The position numbers were made by a program, and so were the translations under genes. Shown piece after piece: positions 16,807 through 25,668 of a stretch of DNA of 64,000 bases. Under the pieces are notes generated by a model, which was not told where the DNA came from, searched no databases, and saw only the letters and a list, made by a program, of their open reading frames with translations. Position 1 is the first letter of the stretch. The number at the start of each line of letters is the position of its first letter. Origin of the DNA: an uncultured Porphyromonas sp. Lineage in GTDB: Bacteria; Bacteroidota; Bacteroidia; Bacteroidales; Porphyromonadaceae. Where the stretch lies: contig NZ_CABUAN010000004.1 of the NCBI RefSeq assembly GCF_902489635.1, forward strand, positions 27,914 to 91,913. The letters run 5' to 3'.

Positions 16807-18273
16807 TTATTTGTTACGGCGAGACTTAGCCCGATGAATTACTCTGCGAAGATAACGAAAACCGAGTATTACACCACTCACCGAGACGACCAAACCACCT
16901 AGCACCAGCACCAGCATGCAGATGATGCGCAGCGTGGGATGCTCTGCAAAGAAGCCAATGCGGAGGTTGTGACAGAAGGGGTAGAGCCACTTCTTGACTC
17001 GTCCGTTGAGACTGTAGTAACGTGTCTCTCCAGTCGTCGGACTGATGTAGATACGACTCGACTCCTTGTCCTGTGCCGATATGCGGTAGATCGGCAACTC
17101 ATACTTATCATTTAGGCTAGCATAGTAGTTGTCGTAGTGATCCATTAGCTCGATCTGCATGTCGGCAGTTCCCAGCACCGGCGTGAGCTTAGCTTTGATA
17201 TCCTCCTCGGTCAGATGCAACGGCTGTGGAGCTTCGCCCAGCGCATCCCAGCTCTCTAGTTGTCCGTGGCGCTGCACCTCGTAGTAAGGGTGCCCGCCAT
17301 AGCTCCGCCAAGTAATCTGCTGCACACCGCCTAGGTCAAGTAGCAAGCGGTAGTCATACATGTCCGAGCGACCCAGCTGTGGAGCCTCTGCGACCTGCGC
17401 CTCCTTGCGCTTCGCCTTCGTGTCGTGCTGAGGCACGATCCACGACGGCAAGTCGTAGAGCGACATCACCCCGCTGAGGGCGAAAAGCGTTAGCGACAGA
17501 CCAAAGATCACGCCCCCGACGAGATGCCAGTGCAAAACTCTATTGCGCTTGTAGGGACTGCGCAATCGCTTCGTTCGTCTCCACATACGGACGTAAAGGC
17601 GTATCCCAAGGTATAGCCCCGTAAAAGCAGCGATGACAGCCAGCGAAGCGAAGATTGAGATGACCCAAAGCCAGACGGTGCGGTTTTGCCGTAGCCACCA
17701 GTAATAAAACATGTGGGGAATCGTACCACACGATGCCCCAATACGCTCCGAACGAGTGCAGAGCTGCACCGCATCGCCCGTTTGACTAGAGAGATAAAGG
17801 TAAGTTCCCTCAGGATCGTCAAAGCGGTATCGGTAGAGGGGCAGATCCTTCTTGACCCTCGGGTAAGGCGTCCAGGTGTCTATGTGTCGTATCGTATCAA
17901 CCGCCACGATAGGCGCAGAGCTAAAGCGCGACGCATACTGCTCATACCAAGCCTCTGGCACCGAATCCGTAGCCGTCGTAAGGAGCGAGTCCGCATGCCA
18001 CAGATACCCTCCCTCGCTCGTCTCCACACTCCACACCGGCTCGCCACAATGCGTGGTGAGCGAGAGTGCCGTCAGCTCTTCGCCAGGCTGGAGCTTCGCC
18101 TGTAGCGTAGACTCCGACGGTAGAGCCGCCGAGGTCGCAAGGGTATCCTGTAGCGGTAAGTCCTTGTCCCCGAGACGGGGGAAGGAGCAGAAGATCATCA
18201 CCCCTCCAGAGATCAACCATAAGAGGAAGAGCGGAGCACAGACGGTGCCTAGTACTTTGTGAAGCCAGCGCAT
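16807..18273 (-). CDS. PepSY-associated inner-membrane protein (XusC-like)
   Basis: 488 residues. Membrane segments are apparent at about 10-30 (VLGTVCAPLFLLWLISGGVM), 205-230, 245-270 and near the C-terminus (about 455-480), with two large periplasmic stretches containing PepSY-like sequences. Histidines near the helices (LHKVLG, LHWHLVGG, CHNLRIG) suggest heme b binding, as in PepSY ferric reductase-type proteins. In Bacteroides thetaiotaomicron a PepSY protein (XusC) works with a TonB receptor and a lipoprotein in xenosiderophore use. The same trio is here in the order receptor, DUF4374 lipoprotein, PepSY, but under cobalamin-riboswitch control. Reductive metal release at the inner membrane is a reasonable inference. 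Confidence 0.82.
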   Translation of the reverse strand: MRWLHKVLGTVCAPLFLLWLISGGVMIFCSFPRLGDKDLPLQDTLATSAALPSESTLQAKLQPGEELTALSLTTHCGEPVWSVETSEGGYLWHADSLLTTATDSVPEAWYEQYASRFSSAPIVAVDTIRHIDTWTPYPRVKKDLPLYRYRFDDPEGTYLYLSSQTGDAVQLCTRSERIGASCGTIPHMFYYWWLRQNRTVWLWVISIFASLAVIAAFTGLYLGIRLYVRMWRRTKRLRSPYKRNRVLHWHLVGGVIFGLSLTLFALSGVMSLYDLPSWIVPQHDTKAKRKEAQVAEAPQLGRSDMYDYRLLLDLGGVQQITWRSYGGHPYYEVQRHGQLESWDALGEAPQPLHLTEEDIKAKLTPVLGTADMQIELMDHYDNYYASLNDKYELPIYRISAQDKESSRIYISPTTGETRYYSLNGRVKKWLYPFCHNLRIGFFAEHPTLRIICMLVLVLGGLVVSVSGVILGFRYLRRVIHRAKSRRNK

Positions 18274-18354
18274 AGTTGGTATGTAATAGGATTATAGGGT
18301 TGTCATTGTTTATAAGAGAGGTCTCCTAAGCTGTGAGGTCTCCCATAAGAAGCA

Positions 18355-18391
18355 ACGGTGCGACCACTAGCAAACGCAGCAGCCGCACCGT
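18355..18391 (-). other. Hairpin between the DUF4374 and PepSY genes
   Basis: ACGGTGCG (18355-18362) pairs perfectly with CGCACCGT (18384-18391) across a 21-base loop, in the only sizeable gap (187 bp) within the riboswitch operon. It could mark RNA processing or attenuation; no U-tract follows in the minus direction. Confidence 0.3.
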
Positions 18392-18460
18392 GTGGTGAGT
18401 CTCTCACGAAAGAGAGCTCCGTATTAGTAGCTCAGCCACTAGTGTAGCCGTACTAGAGGT

Positions 18461-19759
18461 TTACTCTTTGACGATTGGCGTGATGCGATCTATCTCGAAG
18501 CCATCAGCGAGTGTTGCGCCCTTGGTCACCTGGCGGGTGTTGATATTGTACTGGTAGATAGTCGTAGGAGCGCCCTCTACATTGGCACCGATGCTGACCA
18601 AGTCACCATTGCGTACGACCAACTGACCGAAGTTACCATTGCTAAAGGGGATATCCTTGATATGCTCCACCTGATGCGTCTTCATGTTGCAGCGTAGCCA
18701 GTAATAGATGTAGCGATTGGTCTTGCTACTCCAGTCGGTATTGCCCTTCTCCTTGAAGTCGGGGTCCTGCATATAGAGGAGCACCTCGTCATCATTGAGC
18801 GGGAAGACGGTGATGATCTTGCCACGAGGCTGTGCATAACCGTCGAAACTCTTGTCCGTCTCCATAGAGCCTGCGTTGACACGGAAGAGGAAGCTGCGCT
18901 GCTTCGTACCGCTCTTCTTTTTAGCATTCTCGGGGATGTTGCAAGTAGCAGCCGCAAAGTAGAAGTTACCCTTAGAGTCGAAGAAAGTCTTCTGACTGCG
19001 TGTCTCTCCAAAAGAGGTAGAGCTTAGGTGCTCGCAGCGTGTGTCCTTGTCGATCTTCTTGACCTCCATAGTACTTGCATCGATGAAAGCGATGTAGATC
19101 TCATTACGCTTGGGAGGTAGTGCCATAGAGGTCTTCTTAGACTTCTCCATATAAACGTGAGGGAAGATGAGCATATTGTCAGCCTTGCGATAGCCTAGCA
19201 GACCGCTGGAGTTGAAGAGTTCGTCCTCAGCAGGCTTAGGTAGATCGAGCTTGCCCTCAGCAGTGATGACCATCTTGTTGACATCGACCTTGACCCAAGA
19301 AACCTCTTGCTTGTCACCTACGGAGCTAACCATGACGAGCGTGTTGTCGTCTAGCCAAGCGTGCGAAAAGCGACGATCGAGGATCTGTGGCATAGGTAAC
19401 TCCTTAATCGTCTCGATGCCAGTGTTGGAGACGCGGAACTTGCCGAAGCGTCCCTCACGAGAGACACTGTAGTAGTAGCCCTGGTGATATAATACGTTAG
19501 GCGTTATGGTAGATGCTGAAGTCTCTACTCCCTCGCCCTTGATACTCAGAACACCCTTGGTTAGGTCAGCAACACGTGCGATGATGTGTGCATCCTTGTT
19601 GGCGGTTGACTGGCCAGTGGCTCCTCCCAAAGGAACCCATAGGTCATAGCCCATGGTTATCTCCTTCTCAGGATTGGGCGTATCTGATTCACACGACGTG
19701 AACGAGAGTGTGACGAGGGCGACTACGAGAGCCGCCAGCAAGCGATAAGCTTTAGTCAT
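18461..19759 (-). CDS. DUF4374 lipoprotein (XusB-like ligand-binding protein)
   Basis: About 432 residues from the ATG at 19759, which begins MTKAYRLLAAL and reaches a lipobox SFTSC. The longer frame to 20026 overlaps the TonB gene and lacks a signal. After the Cys comes ESDTPNPEKE, an acidic stretch compatible with surface export. The body resembles DUF4374: repeated beta-strand segments consistent with a beta-propeller (SREGRFGKFRVS, HAWLDDNTLVMVSS, FVFRVNAGSMETDK-like strands). DUF4374 lipoproteins are encoded with TonB receptors and PepSY proteins; XusB, which binds siderophore, is a described case. The substrate here is unknown; the riboswitch points to a cobalt- or corrinoid-related ligand. 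Confidence 0.85.
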   Translation of the reverse strand: MTKAYRLLAALVVALVTLSFTSCESDTPNPEKEITMGYDLWVPLGGATGQSTANKDAHIIARVADLTKGVLSIKGEGVETSASTITPNVLYHQGYYYSVSREGRFGKFRVSNTGIETIKELPMPQILDRRFSHAWLDDNTLVMVSSVGDKQEVSWVKVDVNKMVITAEGKLDLPKPAEDELFNSSGLLGYRKADNMLIFPHVYMEKSKKTSMALPPKRNEIYIAFIDASTMEVKKIDKDTRCEHLSSTSFGETRSQKTFFDSKGNFYFAAATCNIPENAKKKSGTKQRSFLFRVNAGSMETDKSFDGYAQPRGKIITVFPLNDDEVLLYMQDPDFKEKGNTDWSSKTNRYIYYWLRCNMKTHQVEHIKDIPFSNGNFGQLVVRNGDLVSIGANVEGAPTTIYQYNINTRQVTKGATLADGFEIDRITPIVKE

Positions 19760-19803
19760 AGTAATATAAGTTTTGGTGATTGATATAAGTGTTTGTATGT
19801 CTT

Positions 19804-21963
19804 CTAGTTGAGGAATATGCGGAGCTTGCAGTAGAAGGCTCGTCCAGGCTTCTGTAACATATAGTTGTCGTAGAGCGGACGGTCTAGCAGGTTGCTGCTC
19901 TGCAGTGATATGGAGTAGCGGTCGTGAGCGAAGCTCCAGGTGACCCCAGCCGAGAGGTCGTAGCTGGTCGGGATGACCGCCTTGGTGCTTTTGCGCCCGA
20001 AGGCTGCCCACGTGAGGTAAAACCAATGGATATAGCCCAGTCCAGCGTTGAAGTGTATGGCACTCGCTTGGATACCAAACGGCTTGCGCCAGTTAGCCCC
20101 TAGGAGCAGATTACCATAGAGGAAAGGGTCGTTCGGGATCCGATACCCATAGGTTGGATTCGGCTTACCGTAAATGTTCGTGCGCGTGCGGTCACGCTCG
20201 TCGGTGTAAGTGCCGTTGAGCGTGAGGTCCAAGAGGTTGGCGTAGTTGTACTTGACCTCCATCTCGCCACCGAGGACGAGCGAAGAGCCGACATTCTCGT
20301 ACTGGCTCTCAACATCTCCCAGCACCACACGATGGATGTAGTTGGACACGTTGCGATAGAAGGCGGTCGCCTCGTAGTTGAGGAAGTGCAGGTCGCCCCA
20401 CTGCGCCTGACCATAGAGCGTTAAGTTCAGGTTGTAAGCTTGCTCGGGATGAAGCTTGAAGTTGGGGTAGATGTTAGCTCCATTACCCATCAGCTCGCGA
20501 GCTGTCGGCAGACGCGTGGCACGCTCGAAAGAGGCTTTGACAGCTAGCTCGTCAGCGATCGTATAGCGTAGCCCAAGCCCGTAGCCCACTTGGTTTTTCG
20601 TCTGCTGCGTAGGCACCTTGTCCGATCCCGTCAACCAGTACATATCAGCCTGCTCGATGGCTACGTGGTAGAGGTAGTCCTTGACAAAGAGCATCCCACG
20701 CAGACGGCCATTGAGGAGCGTCGTGCCATACGAGAGTCCGAAGATGTGCTGCGCCATACGGTCACGTGACGACTCAAAGTTGGGATCGTACGTATCGTAC
20801 CGCTCATTGGCTATGGAACTCATCTGATAGTTAAGGTTGAGATGTCCACCCTTGGGGAGCGTATAGGCGAAGTTGGCACGAGTCGTCCAGGTCGGGCGCA
20901 CCGTGTGGCGTATCATACGTGTGCGACGCATCACCTCGCTATAGTGAGTCTCTATGAAGGTACCATCCCAGCTATACTTACGATAGGCGGTATCCGTAAT
21001 CATAATATGGTTGCGAGCAAAGGAGGCATCTATCGTAGCAGAGAGTCCAGGGGTAAAGAGATTGCGCTTGGCATAGTGCGCCGAGAAGCTTAAGTCCTCA
21101 CGATCTCGCATCGCCTCGCCGATGACTAGCGTCTGGCGAAATCCGGTTTGTATCTCGCTCGCGCTCTTTGTATAGCCTACACCGAGCAGAGCGGCGTCTG
21201 CCCATGGCTTCTTAGTCACGCCTAGTTGCAGACGGCCTAAGAGCGACTGGTAACCATCGTGAAAGCGTCTGAAGTCTCGCCGCTCGTACTCTTGCGTCTC
21301 GCCGTTCCACACCTCCACACCGCGCATGATGTAGTCATTCTTGGAGTACTGATGGCGTAGTGTGGGGCGCACCGTAAAGCCACTCCGCTGCTCCCTATAC
21401 TGCCCCGTCAGGTCTAAGGCATAGGTGTGAAAAGAGCCACCACGCAGCGAACAGTCCAGATAGCTCTCCCCACGGCTGTTGGTCACGATATTGACTGCTC
21501 CGCCGAGGGCATCCATACCGAGTTCAGGCGGTACGACCCCTTTGTAGATCTCGACACGATCGATGAGGTTCACTGGTAGCGTAGCGAGCGAAGCCCCCTC
21601 GCCCATCGAGGAGAGCGGCACACCATTGATAAAGTAGCGGACAGCATGCCCCGACATACCATTGATCGATAGCTCATTGCTAGAGCCCACACCACCAGAC
21701 TCTCTGAGCCGCACACCCGAACTCTGAGCGACCAACTCATTGAGACTACCCATCGAAGCGATGAGCGGCTTGACATCTAGACTGATCGCCGAGAGTGCCT
21801 GCTGCTGCATGATACGTCTATGCGTAGGCGCCACGACAATCACCTCACCGAGGTTCTTGTAGTCTATCGAGTCACGATGATGACTGAGCGTATCCCGCTG
21901 CGCTGTGAGCGGGAGCACACAGCTAGCCAGCAACAGGAATAGGTAAAAGTAGCTACGTCTCAT
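19804..21963 (-). CDS. TonB-dependent receptor of the B12-riboswitch operon
   Basis: 719 residues. Signal peptide (about 1-21, VLPLTAQ), plug with GEVIVVAPTHRR, SGVRLRESGGVGSSNELSI, YFINGVPLSSMGEGASLA and VEIYKGVVPPELGMDALGGAVNIVT, then a beta-barrel ending in a terminal aromatic strand (FYCKLRIFLN). The start codon lies 4 bp after the stop of the CbiK-like gene, so the two are coupled. Downstream are the DUF4374 lipoprotein and PepSY protein. Receptors with this plug pattern take up siderophores or metal complexes; BtuB-like corrinoid import cannot be excluded. Cobalamin-riboswitch control implies expression when cobalamin is scarce. Confidence 0.9.
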   Translation of the reverse strand: MRRSYFYLFLLLASCVLPLTAQRDTLSHHRDSIDYKNLGEVIVVAPTHRRIMQQQALSAISLDVKPLIASMGSLNELVAQSSGVRLRESGGVGSSNELSINGMSGHAVRYFINGVPLSSMGEGASLATLPVNLIDRVEIYKGVVPPELGMDALGGAVNIVTNSRGESYLDCSLRGGSFHTYALDLTGQYREQRSGFTVRPTLRHQYSKNDYIMRGVEVWNGETQEYERRDFRRFHDGYQSLLGRLQLGVTKKPWADAALLGVGYTKSASEIQTGFRQTLVIGEAMRDREDLSFSAHYAKRNLFTPGLSATIDASFARNHIMITDTAYRKYSWDGTFIETHYSEVMRRTRMIRHTVRPTWTTRANFAYTLPKGGHLNLNYQMSSIANERYDTYDPNFESSRDRMAQHIFGLSYGTTLLNGRLRGMLFVKDYLYHVAIEQADMYWLTGSDKVPTQQTKNQVGYGLGLRYTIADELAVKASFERATRLPTARELMGNGANIYPNFKLHPEQAYNLNLTLYGQAQWGDLHFLNYEATAFYRNVSNYIHRVVLGDVESQYENVGSSLVLGGEMEVKYNYANLLDLTLNGTYTDERDRTRTNIYGKPNPTYGYRIPNDPFLYGNLLLGANWRKPFGIQASAIHFNAGLGYIHWFYLTWAAFGRKSTKAVIPTSYDLSAGVTWSFAHDRYSISLQSSNLLDRPLYDNYMLQKPGRAFYCKLRIFLN

Positions 21964-21967
21964 CGAC

Positions 21968-22927
21968 TTACCGAGCTATGGAGTCAGACTTGTGCAACTT
22001 CTCGCCCGTCTCCTCGTAGATTGCTTTTTTGTCCATAATGGAGAGACGACGATGTGTCATGAAGAAGTCAACCTTCCTCAGGATCATCTCCTGCACCTCT
22101 GGCAGTTCGCCCAAGCCACGCACCACACTCTCGACCTGATAGCCGAGAGCCTCTAGCTGGGGTTGCCACTCTTGGAGCATATCCTCCTTAGCATGCTCGC
22201 CTGCCACGATCATCAGCGGCTGTAGACAGACTCGCTTGAGGCCCGTAGCACGCAGACGCTCTAGAGCCTCCTCGTAGTAAGGGTAACCCTCCACGCAGCC
22301 CACAATCACCTGACCATAGCCGTGACGCTGCAGGTAGTGGTCTAGCATAGCGTACTGAGCCGTAGCACTATCGTAGGTGCCATGCCCCACCCAAATGTAA
22401 GCCACCTCTGGATCGAGGTGAGCCGTCATGATAGTGGCCAAGTCCTTGTAGTCGCTCTCGTAGAAGAGTAGCGGCGTCACCAGCCTAATCTTCTTAAAGA
22501 GTTGCTGCAGGTGAGCTACCTCATAGGAGAGCGACTCCATCTCTACTCCATCGACGAGCGTCGTCGAGACCACCAGCAGGTGGGTAAAGCCCTCACTGGC
22601 TAGTGCCTTAAGTGCTTCGCCAGGCGTGGGGATCTCTATACCCCGCGCTGCTAGACGCTTGCGCACGATACGAGAGCTATAGGCTTGACGGACCGCTAGA
22701 TTGGGATAGGCTGCAGCTATGCGCTCATTGATAGCATCGAGGGTCACCCGACGGGTATCGTCGTGGGTTGTGCCAAAGTGAACTACGAGAATAGCCCCTT
22801 TGTCATTAGGGCCCATGCCTGCAAAGAGCGAGTCAGTCTCAAAGACCTTATTGCCCGCCTGTAGCGACAGTCCGCCGAGTAGTGCAGTCATATATAATAG
22901 GAGTATACGATAGATGCGTTGCGTCAT
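21968..22927 (-). CDS. Exported CbiK-family protein lacking the first metal-site histidine
   Basis: About 319 residues from the ATG at 22927 (MTQRIYRILLLYM...LQAGNK), which supplies a signal peptide; the longer frame to 23065 has none. The CbiK fold is clear: LVVHFGTTHDDTRR, WVGHGTYDSATAQYAMLD, VEGYPYYEEAL and QPLMIVAGEHAKEDM. Against Salmonella CbiK, Glu175 and His207 equivalents are kept, but the QSLHIINGDEY position reads VSTTLVDGVEM, so His145 is replaced by Thr. The protein is probably periplasmic. It is first in the riboswitch operon and coupled to the TonB gene. It may bind or shuttle a metal or tetrapyrrole rather than catalyse insertion; that is inference. Confidence 0.82.
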   Translation of the reverse strand: MTQRIYRILLLYMTALLGGLSLQAGNKVFETDSLFAGMGPNDKGAILVVHFGTTHDDTRRVTLDAINERIAAAYPNLAVRQAYSSRIVRKRLAARGIEIPTPGEALKALASEGFTHLLVVSTTLVDGVEMESLSYEVAHLQQLFKKIRLVTPLLFYESDYKDLATIMTAHLDPEVAYIWVGHGTYDSATAQYAMLDHYLQRHGYGQVIVGCVEGYPYYEEALERLRATGLKRVCLQPLMIVAGEHAKEDMLQEWQPQLEALGYQVESVVRGLGELPEVQEMILRKVDFFMTHRRLSIMDKKAIYEETGEKLHKSDSIAR

Positions 22928-22983
22928 ACGGTTGTTGCATTTATTCGCTAGGTCAAGTCGATCGACCGCTGGCGTAGCATAAC

Positions 22984-23091
22984 TTGAGGCATAGCACAGC
23001 CGTAGCCCCACGCCACATGCGCAGTGCCTCTTGAGAGATATGCATCTGATCGATTGACATAGCATTAAGGTACGCTTGCCACCGAGCGTAC
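22984..23091 (-). other. Structured leader between riboswitch and first gene
   Basis: GTACGCT / AGCGTAC (23070-23076 and 23085-23091) and a longer imperfect stem TTGAGGCA...TGCCTCTTGAG (about 22984-23035) lie between the aptamer and the start codon at 22927. They are candidates for the expression platform; neither is a standard terminator with a U-tract. Confidence 0.3.
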
Positions 23092-23111
23092 ACGATTATA
23101 TACTAAGTTAC

Positions 23112-23316
23112 GAGTAGTGGCAGGTCTCCTGACTTACCCCAGCCTATCACCGCCTTCCCATCTGACCTCAGGCAGACAGTGGCTTGTATTCATCTTGTGA
23201 TAGGCTCTGTGAAATAGGGGGATCACAGTAGCGGGCACTGCACCAGATTCTCACTGGACTTCCCTCTTGCATCGCTCGCCTCACGAGCAGATGCACCACC
23301 ACTCAAGGATATTGCC
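23112..23316 (-). promoter_or_regulatory. Cobalamin (B12) riboswitch
   Basis: Read on the minus strand this interval has the conserved aptamer features: GTGAGAATCTGGTGC and GCCCGCTACTGTGATC in the core, then the 3' B12-box AGTCAGGAGACCTGCC (complement of about 23119-23134). A TACCTTTG promoter lies immediately upstream. Adenosylcobalamin binding normally lowers expression of the downstream genes, here the CbiK-like/TonB/DUF4374/PepSY/cob operon running to 11625. Confidence 0.93.
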
Positions 23317-23318
23317 CA

Positions 23319-23326
23319 CAAAGGTA
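23319..23326 (-). promoter_or_regulatory. Promoter -7 box of the riboswitch operon
   Basis: CAAAGGTA on the plus strand is TACCTTTG on the minus strand, directly 5' of the riboswitch. The -33 position is weak (CTG instead of TTG). The rest of the 22928-23534 gap is the riboswitch, its leader and the AT-rich divergent promoter region of the next gene. Confidence 0.6.
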
Positions 23327-23534
23327 CGAAAAAAGTTAAGGAGAGAGCAGATGCCGAGGTTGGGAAAATATGCGCCTCAAAATAGAAATTAGCCATACGA
23401 ATCTTCTAAATTCAATAGCTATTGCATTTGTATTGTTTTTTTTCTACCTTAGCCGGCAGAGAGCAGAAGATGATTTCATAGAGTCTAATATCCGCCCTTT
23501 TGTAAATCGCATACGAACTAATCAACGATAGATT

Positions 23535-25142
23535 ATGAAAAAACTTTCAGCTATTCTATTTGCTACTCTACTAGTCGTAGGACTAGGATCTTGCGACAAA
23601 GAGCCTAATGATGTTCAGCCTCAGGCTACATCTCTGACACTGAACTCCACAGCAGTCACGCTCAAGGTAGGCGATACTCGACAGCTCATAGTTACTGTAG
23701 AGCCTAAGGATCAGGCCTACACTGTCACTTTCACCAGCGACAATGAGAAGGTTGCCACGGTCGATGCTAAGGGACTCGTCAAGGCGATTGCCGAGGGTAC
23801 TGCCAATATCAGTGCCAAGGTGGGTGGCCTCACGGCGAAGTGTGTCGTCACGGTATCTAACTCAGCACCCAGCGTAACGCTAACAATCAAGACACCTACA
23901 CTAACGATTGAGAAGGGCAAGACAGCTCAGATTGACTACACCGTCACGCCTGCTGATACGCCCATCACCTTCACAAGTGACAAGACGGACATCGCTACCG
24001 TCGATGCTCATGGAGTCGTCGCAGCCGTTGCTGCTGGTAGTGCGACAATCACAGTTGTCGCTGCTGGTCAGGAGGCTCAGGTAGCAGTCACCGTAACGGA
24101 AGATAATGGGGGTGGCAGTAAAATTGCTCAAAACGAGCTTCCTCTCCTCATGTTTGAGGCAACAGCGGACGAAAATGGCATCACAAACCAAGAGGTTCTA
24201 AATCATGAGGCCAAGATCGGTCGTACAGCACAATCTCTTAGTTTCTGGGGACAAGGTCCGTTCCCGGGTGCTTTTGTCAATAAGGATTTGACAATCGTGG
24301 GTGCCGTCTATGGACTCGTCTTTACAGACTCCAAGGAGTATGTGATCCCCGCTTTCAGCAAGGAGAGTCTCGCAAATTGTCCTAAGACACTCGCTATGCT
24401 CGCTGATTATGGCTTTACAATCTTTAGCGATGGCATGTACGATAAGGATACGCCTTTCAAAAAGAGTCTGAACGACAACGAACCTTCGGTCTCGGTAGAG
24501 ATTTATGACGATCCGAACAATGAGCTAGGCTCTACACTGATGATTCTATTCATCAAGCCTATGCCCAAGAAGGATATTGAGATAGCACATGATATCTTAC
24601 CTGGTGCAAAGGACTTTCCCGACTATAAACTACTTGCGACAAAGGACGCAGCTAAGATAAAAGAGTTCGAAACAAATCTCGGCCTTCGCGAGTACGACTC
24701 CGAGGAAAGTGAGGAAGCTAAAAAGAATTTGTTTTTCACATCCAAGGCAACTTCTATCGCTCAGACCAACTTCTCACTCGTATGCTATATTTGCACACCT
24801 GATGAAGGAACTCCATACGTCAATAGTGCTGTCAACTGCATCAAAAACTCTAATGACTTTGATGATCCTAAGCTCAAAGAGTGGTTCACAACCAATGGTT
24901 ATGGAAATAACTTCAAGGCTAATAGTGCTAGAGGCTATGCGCTAGGCTACGATGCCACTGGTAAGGTTCTAGCTCAGATCTTTACCAACAGCGAAGAAAC
25001 TATGGCTATGCTTCAGATTATCGAAAAACCGCAAACTCAGTCAGCTGCTCAGTTACGCAGTCTAGCTATAAAGCAGTACAAGGAGATGAAGACTCTCACT
25101 AAGACTAAGCATCGCAAGCTACAGCAAATGCGCCGTCGCTAA
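23535..25142 (+). CDS. Big_2 Ig-like lipoprotein, paralogue 1 (unknown C-terminal domain)
   Basis: 535 residues. The lipobox GLGSC places the modified Cys at 20, followed by DKEPND. Two bacterial Ig-like (Big_2) domains at about 31-107 and 112-187 each have the VATVDAKGLV...AGTA-type core. A C-terminal region of about 335 residues starts NELPLLMFEA and has no family I recognise. Within it a pattern recurs about three times: an amphipathic helix with LxxxGF/GL or NGYG, then a long strand pair (ADYGFTIF...SVSVEIYDD; ETNLGLREYD...FSLVCYI; FTTNGYGNNF...LAQIFTNS). Three paralogues lie in this window. Surface attachment is likely; function is unknown. A TACCTTAG box at 23445-23452 with TTG 20 bp upstream may be its promoter. 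Confidence 0.8.
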   Translation: MKKLSAILFATLLVVGLGSCDKEPNDVQPQATSLTLNSTAVTLKVGDTRQLIVTVEPKDQAYTVTFTSDNEKVATVDAKGLVKAIAEGTANISAKVGGLTAKCVVTVSNSAPSVTLTIKTPTLTIEKGKTAQIDYTVTPADTPITFTSDKTDIATVDAHGVVAAVAAGSATITVVAAGQEAQVAVTVTEDNGGGSKIAQNELPLLMFEATADENGITNQEVLNHEAKIGRTAQSLSFWGQGPFPGAFVNKDLTIVGAVYGLVFTDSKEYVIPAFSKESLANCPKTLAMLADYGFTIFSDGMYDKDTPFKKSLNDNEPSVSVEIYDDPNNELGSTLMILFIKPMPKKDIEIAHDILPGAKDFPDYKLLATKDAAKIKEFETNLGLREYDSEESEEAKKNLFFTSKATSIAQTNFSLVCYICTPDEGTPYVNSAVNCIKNSNDFDDPKLKEWFTTNGYGNNFKANSARGYALGYDATGKVLAQIFTNSEETMAMLQIIEKPQTQSAAQLRSLAIKQYKEMKTLTKTKHRKLQQMRRR

Positions 25143-25236
25143 GCTATAATCGACTGTCGCACGATAGCGATAGTACCTCTCAAGGTTGATGCTCCTACGC
25201 CTTCATTGGCTAGACGCGGACTAGAGAGTCTTCTTC

Positions 25237-25285
25237 AGAGGGGTATCCTGGAGCCATAATGCTGTGTGGGTACCCCTCTTCCTTT
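25237..25285 (+). terminator. Hairpin after Big_2 paralogue 1
   Basis: AGAGGGGTA (25237-25245) pairs with TACCCCTCT (25271-25279), followed by TCCTTTG. A diverged copy follows paralogue 2. The rest of the 25143-25668 gap shows only sequence related to the 3' flank of paralogue 2, and no promoter consensus I can defend. Confidence 0.55.
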
Positions 25286-25668
25286 GAACTCCACATATCT
25301 GACGAGATACTCTTAATCTCTCAAGAGTGCTAGGCAATACGATCTTAGACACAACAAGCATTTTTCTTAGCTTGATCTAAGGATTTGTGGTGACTTGTAG
25401 AGACTCTCAAATCGTCTACCGCCCTATTAAGGTTGCTACACTAAACAATAGATGCTCAAGATGTCAAGTATCTAACACAGGCTGGTAGTTGTCTTGCGAA
25501 ATATACTCAGGGCATTACTTTGTTCTCAACTTAAAGCTTAGGAGTCAATCACATCAGAAGTAACCTATAAGAGGCATCCTTCTCATCCTCACGCTTTAGT
25601 CATTTTGAAGTCAAGAGGAGGGGACCTTACACCAACGAGTCATATTACATAAATCAATCTAGTATCCT

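Noticed and set aside
19760..20026. Extended start for the DUF4374 protein
   Set aside because: The extension overlaps the TonB receptor coding sequence and lacks a signal; the internal ATG at 19759 gives a clear lipobox.
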